From positions 15,594,001 through 15,658,000 of the forward strand of contig JARDYH010000005.1 of the NCBI GenBank assembly GCA_029215795.1: 64,000 nucleotides of DNA, written 5' to 3'. The stretch comes from Anniella stebbinsi (Eukaryota; Chordata; Lepidosauria; Squamata; Anniellidae). Positions 21,261-31,524 of this stretch are shown piece after piece. The notes under the pieces are model-generated. The model had not been told where the DNA came from, did no database searches, and was given only the letters and a program-made list of their open reading frames with translations. The translations under genes and the position numbers were made by a program. Each line of letters begins with the position of its first letter. Position 1 is the stretch's first letter.

Positions 21261-22060
21261 GACTGTAAGAATGGGTGCGGTGAGCTGATGAATAAGAAAA
21301 GGATGCCAAGAGCAGGGAGAAAAGACCCCCTAAGTCCCTGGAACAATGGAGCTGGGACAGGGCCAGACAATTAGTCTATTGATGAAATGGGGCTGAGCTG
21401 TGTATCTATGTGGGTTTGCATGCAGGTGGAATAAATGGAAGTTCCTTGGGGGGGGGGGGAAATGCAGGCTTTTGTCATAGAGCTCAAATCCTCCAGCTGC
21501 TCTTTATAATGGGCAAGGCCGGCATCAAGGGTAGGCATGGTCAGGTACCTGCCGATTGCCCGCACTCCAGCAGGGACCCACTAACAAAAGCCCCATGGAG
21601 TTGTTCCTCCTTTTTACCATTGCAGCCTGCTTGCTCATCCACCTCTCGCTCTGGCCCAGACAATGGTGGCGGTGAGAAGGAAGAGCAGAAGATGCCTGGG
21701 CCTACTTGCTCCTTGTCTCCCTGGCTGCCAAGCAAGCCAACAATAGGCCTGATGAGAAAGAGGAGGAGGAGCAGGAGCTGGTGACAATAGCACTGGGAAG
21801 GCAGGGAGGGTCTGTGGCCAAAGAGCCCTCCCAAGCCTGGTGCCAGCACTGATAATGGGTAATGAAGGGGGGAGTGCCGGCACTGAATCCTTTGGGGGCA
21901 GAGAGTACACGGGACACACAAGGCTATGTAAAAACAAACACATGCACGTCATTTACAGATTTTTAAATCTGGGCAAACTTTTGTCCTAGATGTGTTTTGC
22001 GAAGCCTCATTGATGATAATCCTTGCAGACCTATCTGATGCCCCACATGTAAATTATAAA
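21261..22060. other. Stretch without recognised features
   Basis: Overlapping frames at 21410-21952 on both strands have no domain content; a GAGGAGGAGGAG-like purine patch is present. I see no splice-consistent exon. Confidence 0.4.
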
Positions 22061-22683
22061 CCTGCATTCTCCAATGTGATGCCCTTTGGCTCTCATGTGC
22101 CCACCACACCTTGCTTGGTACCCCCCTGGCTCTCTGCTCCTCCTGATTTTTCTCTTATTTTTAGTTCTTAATTTGTTATTATTTTTTAATTGGAAAGCAG
22201 GCATGTGCAAAGAGAAATCTTGCCCTCCAGCAGCCCCTTTATTTGGGTTCAAGAGGGAGGTTTTGTGTTTTGGAGCTGAGACTCCCACCTCTGCTTTGTA
22301 CTTAGGTTCTGCCTTGTACTTTGGTGAGCTACTTTTGTTTTTTGTCTCACCAGTTTCCTTTCTGGGAAATGAGTGTTTTGTGACCAGCCATGCACCCATG
22401 GCACTCATTTTATGAATGGACAAGCCTCCCAATGCCACCCATTTCATGAATGGGCAATCCCTCACCCATGACACCCATTACATTAATGAGCAAGCTTCCC
22501 AATGGCATCCATGTCATGAAAGGACAAGCCTCCCAATGGCACCCATTTCATGAATAGGCAACCTTCCCTATGGCATCCATCTCCATGAATGGGCAAGGCA
22601 TTCCCAATGACAGCCATTTTGTGAGCCATTTCTCTCAAAATTGGAAATGTGCCCAGTGAGCCAAAAAATGTAGGGGACCCTGG
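22061..22683. mobile_element. hAT-like element containing a minisatellite
   Basis: The left region CCAATGTGATGCCC followed by TTTGGCTCTC, and the right end GAGCCAAAAAATGTAGGGGA then CCCTGG, resemble a lizard hAT-like family. The middle is occupied by the 34-bp tandem array at 22395-22632. Target duplication was not found, so boundaries are approximate. Confidence 0.45.
22395..22632. repeat. Minisatellite of about 34-bp units
   Basis: Six to seven diverged units follow the pattern ATGGCACCCATTTCATGAAT then GGGCAAGCCTCCC. Units differ by several substitutions and one 3-bp insertion, so the array is old. Confidence 0.85.
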
Positions 22684-22714
22684 TCTATGGAGCAGGTTTC
22701 CTCTCTAAGTTTAC

Positions 22715-22870
22715 ACTACCCTTCCTCAACTTGGTGACCTCCAGATTTGCTGTACTACAGCCACCATCATTCCAGCCAGCAGGGCCACTGGTACTATTGG
22801 CTGAGGATGATGGGAGTTGCAATAGCCCAGCAAATCTGAAGGGCCCCAGGTTGGGGAGGGTCAGTCTACT
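22715..22870. mobile_element. hAT-like miniature element
   Basis: CCTTCCTCAACTTGGTGACC at the left and CCCCAGGTTGGGGAGGGTCA at the right are inverted. The core has CCACCATCATTCCAGCCAGC and GATGATGGGAGTTGCAAT. The candidate target duplication is weak (4/8). Confidence 0.7.
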
Positions 22871-23253
22871 GCACAATGTCCTCGTCTTTGCAACACTTTC
22901 TTAAGAATGGCTTCATTTACATATAAATCAGCTAAGGTGGACCCGGCACCTCCGAGGGATTTTAATCAGACACCCGACGTTGTGAGTGACGGTGATGGGA
23001 AGCAGCAAATCTTGCCAGAGTCATTAGGACTTTCATTACCAGCACCACCAACAAAAAAATTAGACAAGTAGAAGATTAAGAGTATGTGTCAAGCTGGAAT
23101 AGTGCAGGACTTCCCCATCTATCAGGCCCAGGCATATGTGCCAAAGCAGCTCCATCTGAGGCAGTGGATACATGTGAGGGTTCTTAATGAGACAGGGAAA
23201 GGGACCGATTCATCTCCACTGCAGATGAGTTGGGAATGACACATGAGATTGTC

Positions 23254-24312
23254 TAGGGTGACCATATTTTGGAAACCAAAAAGGAGGACAACATAGTTGG
23301 CCCCCAAGGGAGCATCCCCACCAACTTGTCTGCCCGCAGGGGGCATGTCCAGCACCAAAGGGGGGGGGTGCCCACCTGAACATAGCCTTGGTCACATGTC
23401 TGATTTTACAGCACACAGTTAAAACAAATCTGTTCTACGTAACATCTTAATGTTAAAATCACTGAAATAACAAATGAGACATCCAATGTATCTGAAATTA
23501 ACTTCACTCACTCCTACTTTTGAAGCTTTTGCAGTACTTTGTTGCTATACTCTGTGTGCTACATTCTCCCCTTCCCTCAAATATATTTTCTGATTGTATC
23601 TTCACTCTGCTGCAAGCTGCTACTTTCACAGGGTTTCTTGCCAGCTGGCAGGCAGGCTGGTCGGCTTTCTTTTTTTTAAAATAGTTTTAAAGTTCAATTT
23701 TGTTTTGAAACTTGCTAAAAATCAACAGATGAATGGATCAGCTTCAATCTTGGCATGGCTAAAGCCCTATATAGGAGCTATCAAAGTGCCAAGTTTCATC
23801 TCATTATCTTTAAAAATTATGGCTTTTTAAAAAAAAATAATTTTAAAACCTCAATTTCTTTTTTAAAAATCCTAAAAATAAATGGATGAACGGATCTGCT
23901 TCAAACTTGGCATGGCTAAAGCCCTACATAGGAGCTATCAAAATGCCAAGATCCATCTCATTATCTTTAAAAATGACATTTTAAAATAATAATAATAATT
24001 TTAAAATCTCATTTTTTTAAAAAAAAATCCTAAAAATCAATGGATGAATGGATCTGCTTCAAACTTGGCATGGCTAAAGCACTACATAAGGGCTATCATG
24101 GTACCATGTTTCATCTCTTTAGCTTTAAAAATGACAGAGCTGTAAGCATTTTTGTTAATTCCCATTGACTATGAAGTACAGCTGCCCTTTGGGTGGGGGG
24201 AGGATGGGAAAAATCAGGATATTTCTTCAAATTTCATTATTTCCCCCCTTTCCCAGATTTGGTACCAAAAATCCTGACATGTCCTGGTTTTTCCTGACAA
24301 ATGGTCACCCTA
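23254..24312. mobile_element. hAT-like element, 1,059 bp, with internal 157-bp tandem repeats
   Basis: The ends TAGGGTGACCATATTTTGGA and (inverted) TAGGGTGACCATTTGTCAGG are terminal inverted repeats. Flanks AGATTGTC (23246-23253) and GGATTGTT (24313-24320) match 6/8, both differences transitions. The interior has no transposase frame but carries a three-unit tandem array at about 23690-24140. Confidence 0.8.
23690..24140. repeat. Three tandem units of about 157 bp
   Basis: GGCATGGCTAAAG starts at 23752, 23909 and 24067, spacings 157 and 158. Each unit also carries GATGAA(T/C)GGATC and TATCTTTAAAAAT. The array lies wholly inside the transposon. Confidence 0.9.
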
Positions 24313-24509
24313 GGATTGTTCCAGCCATTGGACAGATGGGGGCTTTGGCCCTCCTTTAACCCTATAGAGAGGAGGGATGAGAGAGAAATTCGTTCAGTTT
24401 GCATCATTAGATGAACTTACTTAATGTCTCATTTTAAAGCCATTATGTGAGCCAAAACTCTCTAGATTCTCACTTTTCTGAATTTTCCAACCAAATAATA
24501 TATAGAAAA

Positions 24510-24692
24510 GATGTTTATATTAAGGGGAAAGTCACACAAAAATGTGCATATTAGCTAAAGAATGCATATTCAAGAATGCAGCATATATTTAGGAAAATGC
24601 TTGCAAAATGTGCATGTGAGGGAAAATGTGTACAAAAGTGCACACATTTGGGGATATGCACACAAAATACACATAAATGCTCATGTGAACTT

Positions 24693-24735
<43 letters not shown>

Positions 24736-24818
24736 CTCAAAGCTTGGGGCAAACTGAATTTAAGACTGGAAAAATTAGAAATGAAGAGAAACTGGAATTG
24801 GCAAATTTGCTCATCTCT
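24510..24818. mobile_element. Fuzzy GCAT-rich element ending in TTAGAGATGAGC (inverted)
   Basis: Many irregular AATGTGCATAT-like blocks are followed by an AT run and an end whose inverse is TTAGAGATGAGCAAATTTGC. This end resembles the TAGAGATG/TAGGGATG termini at 62759 and 63557. The left end is not identified. Confidence 0.35.
24696..24732. repeat. AT microsatellite
   Basis: About 37 bp of TA repeats. Confidence 0.95.
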
Positions 24819-25056
24819 AATACAGAGGACTACTGCAGGTAACATTGCCACAATGGGACGTTGTCATGACTGGGTGGAAGGGGAAACTTCGGGGATGCAG
24901 TTGTGTGTGCGTGTAGTTAGATTCAGTTCCAGTTACTTATAGAGGGGCCCCAAGCGAAACACAAAACCTTTCCTTCTTTGGTCAGAGCTTGGAAGTGTAT
25001 GCAAACTGAATCCGGTCCTGATGTGTCCCTGGTTCAGGTCCAGCTGTTGACAAGTC

Positions 25057-25376
25057 TAGGCTGACCATCTGAAAAGGAGGACAGGGCTCCTGTCACTTTA
25101 ACAGTTGTAGAGAAAAGGGAATTTCAGCCAGGGTCATTTGTATGCAATTAGTTCCTGGTGAAATTCCCTCTTCGTCACAACCGTTAAAGTTGCAGGCACT
25201 ATATTAGAGTGACCATATACAAAAGAAGGCAGGGCCCCTGCAACTTTAATGGTTGTGATGAAGAGGGAATTTCACCAGGAACTAATTGCATACAAATGAC
25301 ACTGGCTGAAATTCCCTTTTCTCTACAACTGTTAAAGTGACAGGAGCCCTGTCCTCCTTTTCAGATGGTCAGCCTA
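25057..25376. mobile_element. Foldback hAT-like element, 320-bp dimer (forward)
   Basis: A 140-bp truncated inverse monomer (25057-25196), spacer CACTATAT (25197-25204) and a 172-bp monomer (25205-25376) make up the copy. Outer ends are TAGGCTGACCATCTGAAAAG and its inverse. The 8-bp flanks GACAAGTC (25049-25056 and 25377-25384) are identical. Confidence 0.92.
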
Positions 25377-25401
25377 GACAAGTCCTCACACACCTTAGAA
25401 C

Positions 25402-25680
25402 AGGGATAGGAAACTGCAGCCCAAAGGACATGTGCAGAACTCAGCAGATTTCAGCCTAAACCCCACCCACTTTGGCTCAGCTCCACCCACTGTTGATTCT
25501 GACCTTGTTGCAAAGAGGAGGGCAATGTGCAGTAGACTGGGTGTCATGTGGTGCTTGGACAGATTGCCCTTAAATAAATTGGCCCTTGAAAGAATGCAGC
25601 TCTGGAAATGCCCCCAAAATAACACCACAAACAGAGATCGGGGGGGGGGGGGGGATAAACTATAGAAAAGATTCAGAAAT
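25402..25680. mobile_element. Possible hAT-like fragment
   Basis: The left end ACAGGGATAGGAAACTGCAG resembles the CAGGGGTGGGCAAC class. CCCCACCCACTTTGGCTC / CTCCACCCACTG is inside, and a poly-G run lies at 25640-25654. The right end is not seen. Confidence 0.3.
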
Positions 25681-25732
25681 ACTTCATTTTCAGCAAGAGC
25701 AGGCAGATTAGACACGACGAGGCAGCTGACTC

Positions 25733-25925
25733 TAGGGTGACCATATGGAAAGGAGAACAGGGCTCCTGTATCTTCAACAGTTGAATAGAAAAGGGAATTT
25801 CAACAGGTGTCATTTGTATGCATGCAGCACCTGGCAAAATGCCCTCTTCAGCACAACAGTTAAAGCTGCAGGAGCCCTGCCCTCAGTTACAGGAGCCCTG
25901 TCCTCCTTTCCATATGGTCCTCCTA
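25733..25925. mobile_element. Foldback family, 193-bp copy with end duplication
   Basis: The ends TAGGGTGACCATATGGAAAG and (inverted) TAGGAGGACCATATGGAAAG flank a hairpin. Flanks GCTGACTC (25725-25732) and GTTGCCTC (25926-25933) match 6/8. After GCAGGAGCCCTGCCCTC the sequence restarts with TTACAGGAGCCCTGTCCTCC, so two alternative ends stand in tandem, adding 21 bp to the 172-bp monomer. Confidence 0.85.
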
Positions 25926-26528
25926 GTTGCCTCAGGCAAGAGATGCTGGGAGCAGCAAAGTGTTCAAGGAGAGATCTGTGTGCCTTTCAGTCTCCTCTCT
26001 GCCCTTTAAGTTCGACTGCTGTTTTCAGGTTCAGTGGAGGACATTGCCTCATCATTAGTGATGAAGACAGATTCATCTGCCTAACCAGACAGATTTTCTA
26101 CTTGGAATGGGGGTGTCCATCTTGTCCTTTGCCTCAGGCAGCAAAATGACTTGGGCCGGCCCTGACAGCAGGTCCAGTGTAACTTGGACCAGCTCTTTAA
26201 CAGGAGAGTTAGGGACAAACTACAGGTACATCATTGTATCTAGCTTACAGGTTTTTGTTTATAAAATGCAAATTGGATCAGTTGTGAGCGTGTGTGGGAG
26301 GACTGATAACTCATATGATCAGAGCAGGCTTTGAAAGGAAATATAACCCTTTCGTCTCTGATCCAGTTCACTCGAGGCACTGTGGAAATGCGGAGCACAA
26401 AAGTGTCACATCCCATGTTTTGATTTACCAAATGTTACCACAGAAAAATACACGAATGAGGAAGAGAGAGGAAGCCATGAGCTGGCAATGGCTGCACATT
26501 TCTTGTAACGTGTAGTCTGGCCCTAGTG

Positions 26529-26664
26529 CGGGGGTAGGCAACATGATATCCTCCAGATGTTTGAGACTACAACTCCCATCATCCCCAACCAACATGGCCA
26601 ATGCCTAGGATGATAAGAGTTGCTGCCCACAACATCTGGAAAGCACCAGGATGCCTACCGCCTG
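26529..26664. mobile_element. hAT-like miniature element, 136 bp
   Basis: The ends CGGGGGTAGGCAAC and ATGCCTACCGCCTG flank the ACTACAACTCCCATCATCCC core. Flanks CCCTAGTG (26521-26528) and CTCTAATA (26665-26672) differ at three positions, all transitions, consistent with an aged 8-bp target duplication. Confidence 0.75.
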
Positions 26665-26999
26665 CTCTAATATAGCTCATGAAGAAAATTGTGGAATGAC
26701 ACAGTGACCTTCGCCTGCTATCTCCAAAAAAAGAAAAACAAAACATGTTTGGAATTACGAGCCTGAGAGGAGATGGGTGGAAAATCCAGGTGCTCAATCT
26801 GTGCCAATCAAATCTGAATGCTTTCTAATGAATAATCAAAATAGAACCTGTATCTTCCCAGATGTTCAACTGAAGGCAACAGTGTTCAGCACAGTGGAAC
26901 CATAGCTATTGCTGTGTTATATTTCTGGTAAGCTCCTTGTGGTCTCCTAACTAAGTTTTTGCCCATAGAGGGAGGGAGCTTGATCCACAGGGGAAATAG

Positions 27000-27062
27000 T
27001 TCTACAGCCTGATCCTAAACATGTTTATTCCGAATTGTCCCATTTGATTTCATTTAGATGTA
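27000..27062. repeat. Palindromic AGTAAGTCC-type repeat fragment
   Basis: CTGATCCTAAACATGTTTAT and CCCATTTGATTTCATTTAG fit the degraded first half of the family. Confidence 0.4.
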
Positions 27063-27064
27063 AA

Positions 27065-28040
27065 GAAAAGGTTGTTTTATTCATCAACGTAGCAGCGCAG
27101 CTAGCCGACATTTTTCTGTGGATGCTTCCCACACCATTCTGGCACTGTTATGAGATGATGGTTATGTTGGTGCGATTATAGTTCTGAGTTATGACAGTTT
27201 TACCAATGAGAGTTGGGTGCAAAAGGGTAAAAACCTCATGAGATGGCAGAAAATGAAAGCATGCTTATTGATGCGAAGCATGACATGAACAATCCAGGTG
27301 ACAAGCCTCTGGGTTGCTCATGGATACTAATTAAACAAATTCATTGAAAGGGTGTTGGGGCTGCCACTCTTCTGGGTTTTTGGCTGGCCTGATCACTGCA
27401 AACCAGTGGTCGAGGGGCTGGACAAAAGCACATTGACTGTTCTTCATTCCTGTGGATGGTTTCCATCGTGGGCAATGTATTAGCATGTATTGGTCTGGAG
27501 ACTGCGTGGGAGTGAAGTGTGTGGGTGGTGGGGTGGGGAGAAAGGCAGTTTTCAGCTTGAATCTGGAGAAGAGAGAGAGAGAGAGAAAGAGAGAGTGGAG
27601 AGTTTAGCCAAACGTAGTTAAAACTGAGTCACAAGAGCTCTTTCTCTGGGAATTTAATGCAGGATTAGCAGTTGTGCTATCTGCTTTTAGAAGTGCACTG
27701 GCCTCTATGTTCTCTTTGTTTACTTGTTAATAAAGCAACTATTCCACAGACACCCTAAGTATGCAAAGGGAGGGAAAAGAAGTAAAGAAAAAAAAACTGG
27801 TGGGGAGGAGGAAGAAAAAAGGGGGGAGGTCACCTCCAACTTCCACCCACAAACTGGGCCTTTTTCTTTCATGCAAACTAGTGTGCCCAATCGGGATCAG
27901 GGGGTCAAATCCCTCTACCTTTCCCCCTAGTGTCTTGATCTGGATCAAGTGCCCCCATGTTTACTGATGTAGCTGCATGGTACACGTTAAAGGTAATGTC
28001 ATTTAGCCTTCAGTTCTTAATAGACTTGCGTCGGATTGTG
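27065..28040. other. Largely unrecognised stretch
   Basis: 27080-27350 is non-repetitive, with homeodomain-like ACTAATTAAACAAATTCATT. A short GA run lies at 27570-27597. No exon was recognised. Confidence 0.35.
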
Positions 28041-28043
28041 CTG

Positions 28044-28136
28044 TTAAGGCCCCAACCCTACACACACTAACCTGTGAGTGAGCCCCATTGAATACCATGG
28101 GACTTGCTTCTGAGTGAACATGCATAGACTTGCTTT
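28044..28136. repeat. Palindromic AGTAAGTCC-type repeat
   Basis: CCAACCCTACACACACTAAC is followed by GAGCCCCATTGAA and CCATGGGACTTGCTTCTGAG, then ATGCATAGACTTGC. The centre can fold as a hairpin (CCCATTGA against CATGGG). Related copies lie at 29710, 31432, 41765, 39713, 48862, 18597 and 27000. Confidence 0.7.
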
Positions 28137-28139
28137 AAG

Positions 28140-28960
28140 TGGCATGTATATGCGCAAGAACAGGTGGATGGGATAAATGTCTAGACGCCTCACAAGTCAG
28201 AGGTAAAAAGCTAATGGGAAATGGGAGCGTTGTGAATGCAATCTTTACAGGGCCTTGCCTGATAATATCTCCCCCCCCACACCCCATGCACAATGGGAGA
28301 AATCCAGCAGCACACTCCAGCTAGCACTATTGACATTACGCCAGCATAAACCAACACTTGTGCAACATAACTTACCCAATGGGAAAAGCGGCGATCTACT
28401 TCAGAAATTCGGTGGCAGATCACCACTTTCTCCCATTGATGGCTTACACTAGTGCAGTGTCTTCACTAGTGGTGAGACACCACTGGATACTAACTTTAAC
28501 AACTACTACAAAAAAGCCTTGATGTCACCGCAAGCGATGCATTTAATGTAACGTGTAGCCAGTCCCTAATAGCAAGGTACTCATCTGGCAATCTTACTTC
28601 TCAAAATACTTTCCTTCCTTCCATTTTGCTACACAGATGATTGTTCTCTCCAATGTCAGAGAGGCAAAGGCAGAGGAGTTTTGTCATGCTGTTCAAATAC
28701 AAGGGCCAAATCCCGAGCTTCAGAGCAGCTAGAGGAGCAGCGAAGGACGTGCACCCCACCGATAATGGATGACGGAAGATGGAGCTTTGATTATGGAGAA
28801 TTTCAATTATGGCTATATTGATCAGCATGAAACGGAACAAATGCTCCAGCAGGGAAGGAGTGGCAGCTGCCTACTTAGACCCTGAGTAGACTCCTTCTCA
28901 ATCCAGCTGCGGAAAGAGAGATAAGGTTGGATTTCTGTGGTTTGAGGAAGAAGGCATGAT
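28140..28960. other. Stretch with one TIR-like terminus
   Basis: GTAACGTGTAGCCAGTCCCTA at 28548-28568 resembles GTAACGTGTAGTCTGGCCCTA just before 26526, suggesting a shared transposon end. The other end was not located. A GGTGAGACACCACTGG mini-palindrome lies near 28471. Confidence 0.35.
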
Positions 28961-28963
28961 ATG

Positions 28964-29191
28964 TAAGGTGACCATTTATACACTGGCCAAAAAAAAAAAA
29001 GAGGAACTGCATCACAAAAAAGGATCCAATTTGCATAATATTTGCATATATATATATATATATATATATGCACCTAGGTAATTTAGAAATAAGGATAATT
29101 TAAACAAAATACAGGAAATCTCATTATGGTCATCTGGCAGCCCTTCAAATAAAGGACTGTCTTCTGTACAGTAGAACACCTGGCCACCCTG
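28964..29191. mobile_element. TAGGGTGACC-type element fragment with AT tract
   Basis: The left end TAAGGTGACCATTTATACAC and right end GAACACCTGGCCACCCTG are inverted. The AAATAAAGGACTGTCTTCTG end and the AATTTAGAAATAAGG block are shared with the element at 1839-2253. An AT run sits at 29044-29070. Confidence 0.5.
29044..29070. repeat. AT microsatellite
   Basis: About 26 bp of AT repeats inside the element at 28964. Confidence 0.95.
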
Positions 29192-29709
29192 GTTGTTTTT
29201 TTAACCATACAACATGGAGCAGGATTGGGTGACTGCATCATCATCCAGTGGCTTATCGCCAGTGTGAATGGGCCATCACAGGTTCACATTGTGATCACGG
29301 CCAGCCCAAGGCTTTTCATTGGAGCCACTTCATGACATATTTAGCTGTGAGTCAGCAAGTGCTGCACAATCAGGTGATGCTACGTCAGGACTGGTGTTGG
29401 GGGGGGGGGAGAGCATCATTGGGCATTTGCTAAGGCCCATGTCCAGCATGGAGTCCACTGCCAGCCTTCTGTCCTGGCTTCTTTTCCTCCTCGATGGATC
29501 TGCTTGTAAACCTCCACTCACTGTGCCCTCTCCTTCTGGGCAGTGGTACTTGCTGGGCCCAGAGGAAGAGGCAATTGATGAAGTAGAGTTTACACAGTGA
29601 TGAGGAAGAGGAGACCCCCCCACTGAGAGCATTGTACCCACGTGCCACACAGATCCTGGAGGCAGCATGGTGTGATGGACAAGAATTGTAAATCCGTCCT
29701 TGGAGACTG
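29192..29709. other. Stretch without recognised features
   Basis: Open frames at 29319-29600 (plus) and 29330-29800 (minus, 156 codons) overlap on opposite strands and have no recognised domain. I treat them as chance. Confidence 0.4.
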
Positions 29710-29800
29710 AGGCTGCAGTCCTATACACACTGACCCTAGAGTACATCCCACACGACTCAATAGGGCTTTTACTTCTGACTAGACATACATAGGATGCCAC
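29710..29800. repeat. Palindromic AGTAAGTCC-type repeat
   Basis: CTGCAGTCCTATACACACTG, ACGACTCAATAGGGCTTTTA, CTTCTGACTAGACATACATA and GGATGCCACTG are in family order. Confidence 0.65.
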
Positions 29801-30055
29801 TGGGTCTGTATCACCTCAGCTTTCATGGACAGGGTTCCTTGTTGAAGGGGCCCCTCATGAAAGCAGCATTAAGATGATTTGAGTTAGCAGCCTGTCTCTC
29901 CCCCCACACATCCCAACCCACTGGTCCTCCAGAAGGTACGTTTCTAAAATGTGAGTTCTTGGATTCATTCCTATTTGGAAATCATAACTTCTGGACTGGA
30001 AGTCTTGTTTCAGAATTCCAGATGTGGGCATGTGAACGTGTGTGTGTACCATGAT

Positions 30056-30375
30056 TAGGCTGACCAGATAAAATTCAGGTCAGGGCTCATGTAACTTTAA
30101 CAGTTGTAGAGAAAAGGGAATTTCAGCCAGGGTCATTTGTATGCAATTAGTTCCTGGTGATATTCCCTCTTCATCACAACAGTTAAAGTTGCATGCACTA
30201 TACTAGAGTGACCATATACAAAAGAAGGCAGGGCCCCTGCAACTTTAACTGTTGTGATGAAGAGGGAATTTCACCAGGAACTAATTGCATACAAAGGACA
30301 CGGGCTGAAATTCCCTTTTCTCTACAACTGTTAAAGTTATATGAGCCCTGACCTGGATTTTATCTGGTCACCCTA
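30056..30375. mobile_element. Foldback hAT-like element, 320-bp dimer (forward)
   Basis: A 140-bp truncated monomer (30056-30195), spacer CACTATAC (30196-30203) and a 172-bp monomer (30204-30375) make up the copy. Outer ends are of the AGATAAAATNCAGGTCAGG type. Flanks ACCATGAT (30048-30055 and 30376-30383) are identical. Confidence 0.92.
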
Positions 30376-30493
30376 ACCATGATTGACACATGCAACCGAT
30401 GGGGCGGGGGGTCTGAATGTGTGGTTGAGTGCTGAAGTGGACTATATCATTTCATGTAAGGGGGACTATCATTTTTGAATGCTTTCCTATATA

Positions 30494-30514
30494 AACAAAC
30501 AAACAAACAAACAA
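30494..30514. repeat. AAAC microsatellite
   Basis: Five AAAC units. Confidence 0.9.
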
Positions 30515-30789
30515 AGACTATCAAGGCCTGCTGGATTTCAAGCCTGTCCTTTTCCTAGGAGGGGGGGGGAAAGGGGTAAGTGGTAATAATTGGCAAACAT
30601 TCACACCCATCCCACTCCAGCAGAGTATTGTGACATGAGACCCTTGAAGATACTTTCATTTCCTGCAAAGGCAAGCTGGAACTTCTGGCCTCTGAGGGCG
30701 GCTTCTTTTAAAAGAGTGGCAAGTTTTTACTGGTTTTGGTTTTAATGCTAGATTAATCAACTCATTCTTGAGTTTAGGGGGTGTAGAAC

Positions 30790-30964
30790 TAGGGTTGTAT
30801 CTTTTTGTATCTGGTCACATGGGCAGGGCTCCTGCAGCTGTTGTGATGAAGAGGGAATTTCACCAGGTGCTGCATGCATACAAATGACACCAACTGAAAC
30901 CCTCCTTTCCATGCAACTGTTAAAAATACAGGAGTCCTGTCCTCCTTTCCATACGATCACCCTA
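30790..30964. mobile_element. Foldback family relative, 175 bp
   Basis: The ends TAGGGTTGTATC and ATACGATCACCCTA flank a hairpin with GTTGTGATGAAGAGGGAATT and AACTGTTAAAAATACAGGAG. The centre carries GCTGCATGCATACAAATGAC instead of the AACTAATTGCAT centre of the 172-bp monomer. Flanks TGTAGAAC and GCTAGAAC match 6/8. Confidence 0.75.
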
Positions 30965-31431
30965 GCTAGAACATCAGGCTCAGGGGCCCAGTGCAGCTCA
31001 CTGGGGATGTCCCAATCTCCAGGGTGAAACTGGGACCTCCAATTGGACATGCTCCCTTTCCCCAAACCACCGGCCATTTTTGGGACACTTTTCTAATGCT
31101 TCTCCTTAGGAACTGGTAATAAGAGCTTTAAGCTAACAGATGCTGGTATTTTTTGGCCCTGCCCCTTTTGCCTTTAGCCCTGCTCACCACTAGGTTGCAG
31201 CCATCAAAAGATTATTCAAAATTAAATTCAGCCCCCAGGTTAAAAGTGATTCTGCACCATCACCCCTTTACCTGATGAATGTGTCGGGGAATATTTGAAT
31301 TGACAAAGAAGGCACATTCCGATTGGTGGGACAGACAATTAAAGTGGGACTCAGTGACTTCCCACGCTTTTGGTGCTGGTGGGTTTCTGCAATACGGAAC
31401 AAACAAACAAAATACTAAAAAGATTTTTGAT

Positions 31432-31515
31432 TCAGTCCAGTGCAGACTTATAAGTAAGGCATTGAATTGAATGGGACTTACTTCTGAGTAATATGTGTAG
31501 GATGCTGCTGTCACT
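31432..31515. repeat. Palindromic AGTAAGTCC-type repeat
   Basis: AGTCCAGTGCAGACTTATAA, GAATGGGACTTACTTCTGAG and GTGTAGGATGCTGC follow the family pattern. Confidence 0.6.
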
Positions 31516-31524
31516 GTATTAAAT

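Noticed and set aside
22380..22632. Regular spaced repeats resembling a CRISPR array
   Set aside because: Units are contiguous and diverged with no unique spacers, the DNA is eukaryotic, and the array lies in a transposon. It is a minisatellite.
29330..29800. 156-codon minus-strand frame
   Set aside because: Overlaps a 93-codon plus frame and runs into a dispersed palindromic repeat; no recognisable motif.
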